From an uncultured Lachnospiraceae bacterium (GTDB lineage Bacteria > Bacillota > Clostridia > Lachnospirales > Lachnospiraceae): a stretch of 7,958 nt of DNA. The position numbers and the translations under genes are program-made. The notes beneath the pieces were generated by a model, which did not search any database, had not been told where the DNA came from, and worked only from the letters and a program-made list of their open reading frames with translations. This document shows positions 1 through 6,393 of this stretch, in pieces (the first letter of the stretch is position 1; each line of letters starts with the position of its first letter). The DNA lies in NCBI GenBank assembly GCA_910576895.1, contig CAJTJZ010000067.1, forward strand, positions 7,911 through 15,868, written 5' to 3'.

Positions 1-260
1 ATGGCAGACATAATCCGATGATTTGATCCAAGAATCTGTACTGCCTTTACTTTCTCTTTTTCTGTTGTAAAAAGTAACTTCAAACTTGCTTTATCCTTAT
101 ATTTCCATCCATTGCTGCTTACCATTTCTGTATAGCACAATGCTGCCCCCATCTCTTTTGCTAACATACGAAAAGGATAACTAGTATATCCAGCTAATGG
201 TGCCATGAAAATATTATTTTTTAATAAAACAGAACCTACCTTTATCGGTTTTACTTCCAC
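1..260 (-). CDS. dusB: tRNA-dihydrouridine synthase, N-terminal part (cut by window edge)
   Basis: Dus enzymes use FMN and NADPH to reduce specific uridines in the tRNA D-loop to dihydrouridine in the cytoplasm. Only about 86 codons lie inside the window; the gene continues past base 1. The visible protein matches the start of the family's TIM barrel: KVGSVLLKNN, then MAPLAGYTSYPFR (about residues 19-31, the FMN-binding first strand and loop), EMGAALCYTEMVS (36-48) and VQILGS. The catalytic cysteine would lie further on, outside the window. The start is taken as GTG at 260-258: no in-frame ATG lies between the upstream stop and the conserved part, a GAGAGGG ribosome site (271-277) sits 10 bases before it, and the N-terminal length then fits the family. 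The gene follows the symporter by 31 bp with no terminator between, so they are probably co-transcribed. The subfamily (dusB rather than another Dus) is inferred from the N-terminus only. Confidence 0.85.
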   Translation of the reverse strand, partial: MEVKPIKVGSVLLKNNIFMAPLAGYTSYPFRMLAKEMGAALCYTEMVSSNGWKYKDKASLKLLFTTEKEKVKAVQILGSNHRIMSA

Positions 261-291
261 ATCTATATAACCCTCTCTTTCTTTTTTCTCT

Positions 292-1722
292 CTATTTTAA
301 GGAATATTCTATTCTATAATGTCTAAAAAAACTTTTTGTTTCCTTTATAATAATAGGGCTTAATGCAAAAATTGCAATCATATTGGGAATTGCCATTAAT
401 CCATTAAAAATATCTGCAATTGTCCATACTGCTTTTACTGTCATATAAGGTCCAATAAAAACAGCAAAAATATAAAGCCAACGATAAACTAAAACGGTTT
501 TCTTTTTGCCACCAGAAAGATACTCCAGACAGCGTTCGGAATAATAATCCCACCCAAGAATCGTAGTAAATGCAAAAAAAACTAAGCAAAGCATAAGCAA
601 AAAAGAAGAACATACTTCTGGAATTGGAAGCCCTTTATTAAAAGCATATGTAGTAACAGCAACACCCTCTAATCCTTCTACTTGCCATGCATTTGTTAAT
701 ACAATTGCAATTCCTGTCATAGTACAAATTACAATAGTATCAATAAATGTTCCTGTCATAGAAATCAGCCCTTGACGAACTGGCTCTTTTGTTTTTGCTG
801 CCGCTGCTGCAATTGGTGCAGAGCCAAGACCTGCCTCATTAGAAAAAATTCCTCTAGCAACTCCTTTTTGCATTGCAATAACCATAGTTCCTACCACACC
901 ACCTGTAATTGCTTTTGGCTGAAATGCTGCTGTTACAATTGTTACAATTGCTGATGGAATTGCCTTATAATTGCAAATTAAAAGAAACATACAAAGCAAA
1001 ATATAAATTATTGCCATAAATGGAACTACAATCTGCGAAACATTAGCAATTCTTTGAATCCCACCAATTAACACAAGTGCTACACAAATACTTAATATCA
1101 AAGAAGCAATCACCACAACCCAAGAATATGTACCAATCCCCGGAATTTCCACTGTCCATTTCATATTAGGATCAAAAAAGTCATTCACTGCGGAAGAAAT
1201 ACCATTTACCTGCGAAAATGTTCCAATTCCAAATAATCCAACACAAATTCCAAAAAATGCAAAAATCTTTGCAAGCCACTTCCATTTTTCTCCCATACCA
1301 CGCTCAATATAATAAAATGGTCCTCCAAGTGCATGATGTTCCTTATCAATAACACGATATTTTACTGCTAAAAGTCCTTCCGCATATTTTGTTGCCATAC
1401 CAAAAAATGCTGCTACTTCCATCCAAAAAAGTGCCCCCGGCCCTCCTGTTCCAATTGCTGTAGCTACACCAACAATATTTCCAGTGCCAATGGTTGCAGA
1501 AAGTGCTGTACATAAAGCACCAAAAGAAGAAACTTCTCCCTCTCCTTCTGTATCCTCATCATTTTTTACCATCCACTTTAACGCTAATGGCAATTTACGA
1601 ATTTGCAATATTCCCATTCGTACTGTCAAGTAAATACCGCCTGCTAAAATTAATACCATCAGCGGCGGTCCCCAAACAAAATCATCTACATAATTAAGAA
1701 TTTTATTAATTGTATCCCACAT
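292..1722 (-). CDS. alsT: Sodium:alanine/glycine symporter, AGCS family
   Basis: This is an inner-membrane secondary transporter that brings in alanine or glycine with a sodium ion. At 476 residues it has the usual family length. The family signatures are intact: SATIGTGNIVGVATAIG (about 75-91), GGPGALFWMEVAAFFGMATK (93-112) and ARGIFSNEAGLGSAPIAAAA (289-308). These are the conserved helices that line the substrate and sodium sites. About ten or more hydrophobic segments are visible, for example residues 20-36, 150-170, 200-222, 230-250, 326-343, 371-390 and 411-430. The ATG at 1722-1720 has an AAGGAGG site (cctcct on the plus strand at 1727-1732) four bases upstream. A consensus promoter lies at 1760-1788, giving a leader of only about 30 nt. 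The stop is TAG. The dihydrouridine synthase gene follows closely. Choice between alanine and glycine as main substrate cannot be made from sequence. Confidence 0.95.
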   Translation of the reverse strand: MWDTINKILNYVDDFVWGPPLMVLILAGGIYLTVRMGILQIRKLPLALKWMVKNDEDTEGEGEVSSFGALCTALSATIGTGNIVGVATAIGTGGPGALFWMEVAAFFGMATKYAEGLLAVKYRVIDKEHHALGGPFYYIERGMGEKWKWLAKIFAFFGICVGLFGIGTFSQVNGISSAVNDFFDPNMKWTVEIPGIGTYSWVVVIASLILSICVALVLIGGIQRIANVSQIVVPFMAIIYILLCMFLLICNYKAIPSAIVTIVTAAFQPKAITGGVVGTMVIAMQKGVARGIFSNEAGLGSAPIAAAAAKTKEPVRQGLISMTGTFIDTIVICTMTGIAIVLTNAWQVEGLEGVAVTTYAFNKGLPIPEVCSSFLLMLCLVFFAFTTILGWDYYSERCLEYLSGGKKKTVLVYRWLYIFAVFIGPYMTVKAVWTIADIFNGLMAIPNMIAIFALSPIIIKETKSFFRHYRIEYSLK

Positions 1723-1759
1723 AAATCCTCCTTAATATTCTAAGTTTTTACCATAAATT

Positions 1760-1788
1760 ATTATATCTTTTATCATATCTTCTGTCAA
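1760..1788 (-). promoter_or_regulatory. Consensus sigma-A promoter of the symporter gene
   Basis: Read on the minus strand, TTGACA (1788-1783) and TATAAT (1765-1760) are both perfect and exactly 17 bp apart. The predicted start of transcription is near 1752-1754, about 30 nt before the ATG. This is the best promoter match in the window and implies strong expression unless it is repressed. Confidence 0.8.
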
Positions 1789-1796
1789 TTTATTTC

Positions 1797-1807
1797 TGAA
1801 CAGTTCA
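1797..1807. repeat. Palindrome TGAACAGTTCA just upstream of the symporter -35
   Basis: The arms TGAAC and GTTCA are perfect around a central A. The palindrome lies 8 bp upstream of the -35 hexamer of the symporter promoter, a position suited to an activator or a repressor. No regulator family is recognised from the motif, and an 11-bp palindrome may occur by chance. Confidence 0.3.
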
Positions 1808-1985
1808 TCAGTACTAAAAAATAAATAAAACTATTTTTTGTATACTTTCAATATTTTTAATTTTATCTAATAATTCTCCTATTCAGAAATTGTTTGACTA
1901 ATATTGAAAAAATATAATATTTCTATAATTAAAATAGATAAATAATAGGAAAAAATTATTGAGTTAAAAAAATAGTAAAAATATA

Positions 1986-2015
1986 TTGACTATATATGGT
2001 ATTTTATAGTATATT
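1986..2015 (+). promoter_or_regulatory. Candidate promoter of the lipoprotein cassette
   Basis: TTGACT (1986-1991) and TATATT (2010-2015) each match the sigma-A consensus at five of six bases, with an 18-bp spacer. Transcription would start near 2022, giving a leader of about 90 nt. The surroundings are so AT-rich that a -10-like string is expected by chance, so the -35 element carries most of the weight. Confidence 0.45.
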
Positions 2016-2065
2016 TTATATAAAGAGAAAGTATAGATTAAATATATTGGGATTTATACAAAAAT

Positions 2066-2090
2066 AAAACAAAAAATATTTTTTTGTTTT
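2066..2090 (+). repeat. Perfect A/T inverted repeat in the lipoprotein leader
   Basis: aaaacaaaaaa (2066-2076) pairs fully with ttttttgtttt (2080-2090) around a 3-base loop. It sits between the candidate promoter and the ribosome site of the gene at 2115. With a single G-C pair it is a weak RNA hairpin. It could act as a weak attenuator, or it may only reflect the A-tract composition. Confidence 0.35.
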
Positions 2091-2114
2091 TAATTTTAGA
2101 AGGACAGGGGAAAA

Positions 2115-3419
2115 ATGAAAATCAAAAAGCATATAAACATTTTACTTACCGTTTTTATTCTATTATCTTTTTATGGTTGCAGTTCTTTGAAAAAACCAAA
2201 TGTTACAAAAGAAATATCTGAAAAAACCGTTTCAGAAGATATAGAAAAAACAATTCAGGAAAAAAAATATACAAAAAAGGAAATTATAAAAGAACCAGAA
2301 GAAGTAAAAAATGAAGGGGAATGGCTTTACTCAGAAGATCTGGAAGCAGAATATCCAGAACGTCCAATAGAATCTGGATATCAAATTGAAATACCAGAAG
2401 GAATTGAATTACCAGCGGATAATTTATTAACAAACCTTTATACATATAAATTTCACACTTCTATTCCATATGATGTTTATTATGAAGGATTTGATGAAGA
2501 AACACAAACAAATAAAAAATATGAAAAAGTCATTGATAAACAAAATAAAAAAGAAGCAGATAGATTAGCTAATATACTTATAAAAAAATATTTTGCAAAG
2601 GGAACTCACTGGAAAAAAAGAGAAATTGTTACTGGCTATCTTTCCAAAGGCTGTAGATACCTTATCCAAGGAAAAGAAAAAAATGAATTTCAATATTGGT
2701 GGACTACTTATAATGGTAACGGCAAACCTGAACAAATTATAGCTGAACCAGGAATGATTCCAGTACCAGAGCCAAAAGATAACGACTGGGATCAAGCATT
2801 TCAAGAATTTAGTCTTTCCTTATTAAATTCTTTTCAACTTGGTCTATGGGATGGAAAAAGTTGTAATATGGGATTAAGTTATAAAGAAAATGTATCTGGA
2901 AAAAAGGGTTCTTATCGATATATGATAGAATTAGATGGAAATATAGGAACAAATCACACCCCTACCCTTGGTAATAGTTGTAGATTTGGTTATGTTTCTT
3001 TTCAATATCAAGATGGTTCTTTAATTTCTATGTACATAGATGAAACTCCTTTTATTTTCGATGGAAAAAAACAGATAAAATTAAATTATAAAAATATGGA
3101 AGAAGCATTTGATACATTAAAACAAAAGCTTGTTGATTATTGTAAGGAATACAAAAATAAGTATTTTTGTATTAAATTTGATAAAATAAATATAGAATAT
3201 ATTATTAATTCTTTAGATAAAAGTTTTACTCCCATTTTATCTGCTCATGTAAAATGGTGGGAGTATGATTTTAAAAATATAAACAAATGGATATGGGAAG
3301 ATCCTGATCCTGAACATGAATTTGGTTGTTTTTTATGTTTAGATACAGAAGAATTTTATCCATCATTGATTAAAAAAACTTTTTTATGGGAATCATTTAA
3401 TATTTATAAAGGAGAATAG
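2115..3419 (+). CDS. Lipoprotein of unknown function, 434 residues
   Basis: I do not recognise the family. A signal peptide is clear: basic start KIKKH, hydrophobic core to about residue 20, and a lipobox-like FYGC with Cys22 as the lipid anchor (F at -3 is unusual but tolerated). The protein is therefore expected on the outer face of the membrane. Residues 23-68 are charged, rich in Lys and Glu, and probably a flexible tether or short coiled coil. The rest looks globular and rich in aromatic residues, with WW pairs at 195-196 and 381-382, a Pro-rich patch near 212-220 and a Cys pair at 405 and 408 (CFLC). The stretch from about 240 to 340 alternates beta strands and a helix, ending with EEAFDTLKQKLV. 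The ATG follows AGAAGGA (2098-2104), with AGGGG (2106-2110) closer. The next gene starts 6 bp after the stop, so the two are almost surely one operon and probably translationally coupled. Confidence 0.85.
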   Translation: MKIKKHINILLTVFILLSFYGCSSLKKPNVTKEISEKTVSEDIEKTIQEKKYTKKEIIKEPEEVKNEGEWLYSEDLEAEYPERPIESGYQIEIPEGIELPADNLLTNLYTYKFHTSIPYDVYYEGFDEETQTNKKYEKVIDKQNKKEADRLANILIKKYFAKGTHWKKREIVTGYLSKGCRYLIQGKEKNEFQYWWTTYNGNGKPEQIIAEPGMIPVPEPKDNDWDQAFQEFSLSLLNSFQLGLWDGKSCNMGLSYKENVSGKKGSYRYMIELDGNIGTNHTPTLGNSCRFGYVSFQYQDGSLISMYIDETPFIFDGKKQIKLNYKNMEEAFDTLKQKLVDYCKEYKNKYFCIKFDKINIEYIINSLDKSFTPILSAHVKWWEYDFKNINKWIWEDPDPEHEFGCFLCLDTEEFYPSLIKKTFLWESFNIYKGE

Positions 3420-3425
3420 GTTAAA

Positions 3426-3899
3426 ATGAAAGAATTTTGGAAAAAACCATATAAAAGAGAAAAAAATATTTTAAAAAAGTTTCCCACTTTTTTTTTACTT
3501 TTTTTTATTTTTATTCTAGTATCTGGATGTAGTAAAAAACAGAAAATAGAGAAAGAAGTTGAACAAGAAAAAGCTTATCAAGCAAAACAACTAGAGGAAA
3601 TAGAGGACTTTATTATTTCTATTGGGGACTCTAGTGGAAAGACAATCTATTGTTTGGGAAATTCTAAAAAAAAAGATAAAAATAATACAGAAATAGAGGT
3701 TATAAAAGTAACAAGAAATAAAGTTGGAAATAAAAAAATTACACTTCCTGGTACAGATAATAGAAAAAAGACATTTTTTAAAAAAACAAATGATAGATAT
3801 TTACTTTTACAGAAAGAAAAAAAAGGTTATCAATTTTTTAAATTTCATGAAGATGGAATTTTAGAAAAATCAGTCTTTCTATCATTCAATAAAAATTGA
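3426..3899 (+). CDS. N-terminal fragment of a solute-binding lipoprotein (157 residues, ends at frame break)
   Basis: The product begins with a long basic n-region (about 20 residues), a very hydrophobic core (TFFLLFFIFILVSG) and a clean lipobox VSGC with Cys35, so it is a membrane-anchored lipoprotein. A Lys/Glu-rich tether follows (about 36-57), then short strands of the type IYCLGNSKK and RYLLLQKEKKGYQFFKFHEDG, which resemble blades of a beta-propeller-like domain. The ribosome site AAAGGAG (3408-3414) overlaps the end of the previous gene and is 11 bases from the ATG, which suggests coupling. The frame stops at TGA 3897-3899 in the middle of a strand. The sequence just after it continues the same protein in the next frame, so this is a truncated product unless the frame is restored. 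Confidence 0.75.
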   Translation: MKEFWKKPYKREKNILKKFPTFFLLFFIFILVSGCSKKQKIEKEVEQEKAYQAKQLEEIEDFIISIGDSSGKTIYCLGNSKKKDKNNTEIEVIKVTRNKVGNKKITLPGTDNRKKTFFKKTNDRYLLLQKEKKGYQFFKFHEDGILEKSVFLSFNKN

Positions 3900-4032
3900 C
3901 CTGCATTCGATTCAGTTTTCAGAACAAGAAACTATTTATGCATTAGATGATAAAGGAACTTTCTATTGTTTTCAGCAAGATGGTAAATTAGAAAAAATAG
4001 CAAAAACAGAAGAAAAGGAAGTATTTGATTAT

Positions 4033-5679
4033 ATGCTTTTAAAAGATGACAGTCTTTATTGTATCAAAAATGGTACAAATGAATTTAAAATTTATGAATA
4101 TACTATAAATTCTTTACAAACAGTAAAAAATGAAGGAACAATAAAAGCAATTTTACATACACCAAAACTTTCTTCTACTAATAGTTATTTTTTTCTTCCA
4201 AATAATAATGAACAAGAATTATATCTTTATTCTTCTATAGGTATTTATAAATATTTTCCAAAATCAGAAGAAACAAAACTTATTTGTAAATGGACAGATA
4301 GTGGTATTGACGGAATAAATATTTTACAAGTATTGTCTTTTACAGAAGAACATTTTTTAGTACTTGAGGGAGAGCTTTTTTCCATGTCCAATCCAAAGCA
4401 GGAACTATATTATTTATGCCCAGAAGAAAAAACAGCAAAAACAGAAGAAAAACAAATATTGACATTGGGAATATTAAATCAGTGGATAGAAATTGATGAA
4501 ATAGTAACAGAGTATAACCGTCAAAATGAAGATAGTAAAATTGTAATACAAGAATATTGGGAAAAAGAAGATCCTGTACAGGCAATGCATGATGATATTG
4601 TTTCAGGCAATGCTCCAGACATGATAGATATGACACCATTAAATGTAAAAAATTATAGTAAAAAAGAACTAATTGTAGATCTTACAGAATTGATACATAC
4701 AGATTCAGAAATTTCAGAGGAAATTTTTGTAGATAGCATAATAAAAGCACTGAAAGTTGATGGAAAACTATATTTTATTCCATCATGGTTTGACATGAAC
4801 GTGTTAGCAGGAAATAGCGATACAATTCGGGGAAGAACTTCATGGACATTTCAGGAATTTGAACAATTATATAATAAAAAAGACAAAGATACATTATTAT
4901 TTGGTATAAAAACAAAGGAAAATTTATTATACGAATTTTCAAATTCTATGTTAAATGGATTTATTGATTGGGAAAAAGGAAAAGTAAATTTTAAAAATAA
5001 GGAATTTGGATCATTACTTTCTTTTATCAAAGAATTTCCAGAAAATTTTTATAATTTTGATACAAAATTATTGAAAAAAATGAAAAATGGAAATATTCTT
5101 TTTAAGGAACTTTTTTTAGGAACTTTAGATTCCGAATATTGTTTCTATAATCAAATTTTTGATCATATGGAACTAATAGGATATCCATCTGCTCATGGAA
5201 GTGGTATTAGTGCAAATACGATTGCACCAATCATAGCAATTACTACATCATGCAAAGAAAAAGAAAAAGCATTTGAGTTTTTAAAAATGTTTTGGACATA
5301 TGATTATCAAAAAAAATGGTCTGTTATGTCATTTCCATTTCCTACAAGAAAAGATGTACTAGAGAAAAAATTAGAATATGCTTCTGCATCAAAATCATAT
5401 ATTGACGAAGATGGTCAGAAAGTTACGGCAGTAAGCGGTACTACAAGTTTTAATGGTATTGAAGTAAAGAAAAAGCCATTAAAGAAAAAAGATATAGAAA
5501 CTATTTTAGATTTTATTGATCGTATAGAATGGTTTGATTATCAAAATTCAGAACGAAAAGATATTATTACTATTATCGCAGAAGAAGCACAGTCTTATTT
5601 TGATGGAGATAAAACAATAGAAGGAGTAGAGGATATCATACAAAGTAGAGTAGGAATTTATTTGGAAGAAAGAAAATAA
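4033..5679 (+). CDS. Extracellular solute-binding protein (family 1 type), C-terminal fragment
   Basis: The listed 548-residue frame starts at ATG 4033, but no good ribosome site precedes it (only GGAA 12 bases away). The same frame is open from 3865 and encodes convincing protein upstream of that ATG, such as QFSEQETIYALDDKGTFYCF, so 4033 is probably not a true start. Residues 1-135 continue the strand-rich propeller-like region. From about residue 140 the protein matches periplasmic-type binding proteins of carbohydrate ABC importers: ILTLGILNQWIEIDEIVTEY, SGNAPDMIDM (191-200), VDGKLYFIPSWFDMNVLAG (242-260), GRTSWTFQEFEQLY (267-280) and, nearer the end, EKEKAFEFLKMFWTYDYQKK. Such proteins bind a sugar or peptide outside the cell and hand it to a permease. 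No permease or ATPase gene is in the window, so this copy is an orphan and may serve sensing instead. Without a signal peptide of its own, this fragment alone would stay in the cytoplasm. Confidence 0.75.
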   Translation: MLLKDDSLYCIKNGTNEFKIYEYTINSLQTVKNEGTIKAILHTPKLSSTNSYFFLPNNNEQELYLYSSIGIYKYFPKSEETKLICKWTDSGIDGINILQVLSFTEEHFLVLEGELFSMSNPKQELYYLCPEEKTAKTEEKQILTLGILNQWIEIDEIVTEYNRQNEDSKIVIQEYWEKEDPVQAMHDDIVSGNAPDMIDMTPLNVKNYSKKELIVDLTELIHTDSEISEEIFVDSIIKALKVDGKLYFIPSWFDMNVLAGNSDTIRGRTSWTFQEFEQLYNKKDKDTLLFGIKTKENLLYEFSNSMLNGFIDWEKGKVNFKNKEFGSLLSFIKEFPENFYNFDTKLLKKMKNGNILFKELFLGTLDSEYCFYNQIFDHMELIGYPSAHGSGISANTIAPIIAITTSCKEKEKAFEFLKMFWTYDYQKKWSVMSFPFPTRKDVLEKKLEYASASKSYIDEDGQKVTAVSGTTSFNGIEVKKKPLKKKDIETILDFIDRIEWFDYQNSERKDIITIIAEEAQSYFDGDKTIEGVEDIIQSRVGIYLEERK

Positions 5680-5691
5680 AAACTAGGCTAA

Positions 5692-5730
5692 AATTAGTTA
5701 TCGACATATCTGTCTAATTGCTTTTTCTTT
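5692..5730 (+). terminator. Weak candidate terminator after the lipoprotein cassette
   Basis: aatta (5692-5696) pairs with taatt (5715-5719), enclosing gaca (5703-5706) and tgtc (5711-5714). A T-rich run, ctttttcttt (5721-5730), follows. The stem is AT-rich and bulged, so termination would be partial and some read-through into the XRE gene is likely. The gaca/tgtc palindrome may instead be part of an operator. Confidence 0.3.
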
Positions 5731-5770
5731 AAAATTCTCGCACTATGTCGTGTACTTTTTCTTTAAAATT
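5721..5770 (+). repeat. Two 16-bp direct repeats upstream of the XRE regulator
   Basis: ctttttctttaaaatt occurs at 5721-5736 and again at 5755-5770, a shift of 34 bp or about three helical turns. The arms cgacata (5702-5708) and tatgtcg (5744-5750) form a 7-bp inverted repeat around and inside this pair. Such spacing suits two dimers of a DNA-binding protein on one DNA face, and autoregulation by the XRE protein is the natural inference. Nothing here proves binding. Confidence 0.5.
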
Positions 5771-5779
5771 TTATATGAT
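5751..5779 (+). promoter_or_regulatory. Possible promoter of the XRE regulator
   Basis: TATGAT (5774-5779) is a five-of-six match to the -10 element, with TGTACT (5751-5756) 17 bp upstream as a poor -35. Transcription would start near 5786, leaving almost no leader before the ribosome site at 5787-5794. The second direct repeat lies in the spacer, so a protein bound there would block polymerase. An alternative is transcription through from the lipoprotein genes. Confidence 0.3.
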
Positions 5780-5801
5780 AGCCTTGAAAGGAGGATAAAA
5801 T

Positions 5802-6314
5802 ATGGATCAAAAGAAAATAGGGCTATTTTTAAAAGAACTTAGAAAAGAAAAAGGACTTACACAACAACAACTTGCAGAAATTATGAATGTGTCAAATCGT
5901 AGTATTTCCCGATGGGAAACAGGTTCTAATATGCCTGATTTAGATTTACTTATTTCTATTGCTAATTACTATGATGTGGAATTAAAAGAAATTTTAGATG
6001 GAGAAAGGAAGGATAAGCCTATGGAAAAAGAAATAGAAGAAACCGTATTAAAAGTTGCCGATTATAGTAATGAAGAAAAAATATTTCTTATAAAACGTCT
6101 ACATTATGTCTTTATTGCTGGAGCTATTGCTTTTCTTGTATATTTTATTTTAGATATCAATGGTCTAAGCAATAATGGCGGTATTTATGAAAATATTGCA
6201 AACTTTGCATTAGGACTCGTGCTTGGAATTTTACTTTGTGGTATTTTATATACAAGCCGTTATATAAGCAAAATCAGAGCTTTTAAAAAAAGATTATTAA
6301 AACGTAATTTGTAA
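5802..6314 (+). CDS. XRE-family regulator with two C-terminal membrane helices
   Basis: The 170-residue protein starts with a classic Cro/C1-type helix-turn-helix (about residues 5-60): IGLFLKELRKEKGLTQQQLA, then the recognition helix SNRSISRWETG (31-41) and PDLDLLISIANYYDVELKEIL. An acidic linker (66-92) leads to two hydrophobic helices, about 102-119 (YVFIAGAIAFLVYFILDI) and 132-154, with a basic tail KKRLLKRNL on the cytoplasmic side. The DNA-binding domain is therefore tethered to the inner face of the membrane, a known arrangement in Firmicutes, often in regulators of envelope or transport genes. The ribosome site AAAGGAGG (5787-5794) is strong, 7 bases from the ATG. Repeats upstream suggest autoregulation. 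The gene lies 122 bp after the solute-binding gene on the same strand. The ligand or signal is unknown. Confidence 0.9.
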   Translation: MDQKKIGLFLKELRKEKGLTQQQLAEIMNVSNRSISRWETGSNMPDLDLLISIANYYDVELKEILDGERKDKPMEKEIEETVLKVADYSNEEKIFLIKRLHYVFIAGAIAFLVYFILDINGLSNNGGIYENIANFALGLVLGILLCGILYTSRYISKIRAFKKRLLKRNL

Positions 6315-6326
6315 ATTACTCTCACT

Positions 6327-6372
6327 AAAAAAACAGTCCAAATGTCTATTTTATAGATTTATGGACTGTTTT
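6327..6372. terminator. Bidirectional intrinsic terminator between convergent genes
   Basis: aaaacagtcca (6330-6340) pairs perfectly with tggactgtttt (6362-6372). The stem extends inward with aat/att and ctat/atag around a ttt loop, leaving small bulges. Seven A residues on the left (6327-6333) give a U-tract for the leftward transcript, and TTTT on the right serves the rightward one. It sits between the XRE stop at 6314 and the FnIII gene stop at 6394, so it can end both transcripts. The leftward U-tract is the better of the two. Confidence 0.85.
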
Positions 6373-6393
6373 CTATCGCTATTTTTTGTTTTT

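Larger units (their letters stand above)
1723..2114. other. Divergent AT-rich intergenic region
   Basis: This stretch of about 390 bp separates the leftward symporter from the rightward lipoprotein gene. It contains the minus-strand promoter at 1760-1788, an 11-bp palindrome at 1797-1807, a 9-bp inverted repeat (atttctgaa 1792-1800 with ttcagaaat 1882-1890), a plus-strand promoter candidate at 1986-2015, an A/T hairpin at 2066-2090 and the ribosome site of the next gene. Several other TATAAT strings (1913-1918, 1924-1929) lack a properly spaced -35 element. I see no tRNA, no convincing small gene and no conserved riboswitch core. Confidence 0.7.
3426..5679 (+). pseudogene. Whole solute-binding lipoprotein gene with one frame break near 3865-3899
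   Basis: The two fragments above read as one protein if one base is lost. The first frame is open to TGA 3897-3899; the second is open from 3865 on. Dropping one A from the AAAAA run at 3891-3895 turns FNKN-stop into FNKIDLHSIQFSEQE and yields a continuous lipoprotein of 750 residues: lipidated N-terminus, tether, strand-rich domain, then binding-protein domain. The rest of the gene shows no other stop or decay, so the break is recent, a sequencing or assembly error in a homopolymer, or a site of slippage. Five A residues is short for efficient polymerase slippage, and I see no strong stimulatory hairpin. Confidence 0.6.

Noticed and set aside
1900..1930. TATAAT strings at 1913 and 1924 as promoters
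   Set aside because: TTGACT at 1894-1899 is 13 and 24 bp away from them, outside the workable spacer range; AT-rich chance matches are likely.
4340..4639. Minus-strand 99-codon open frame inside the binding-protein gene
   Set aside because: It is a shadow of a gene with clear family motifs on the other strand, and its translation has no recognisable features.
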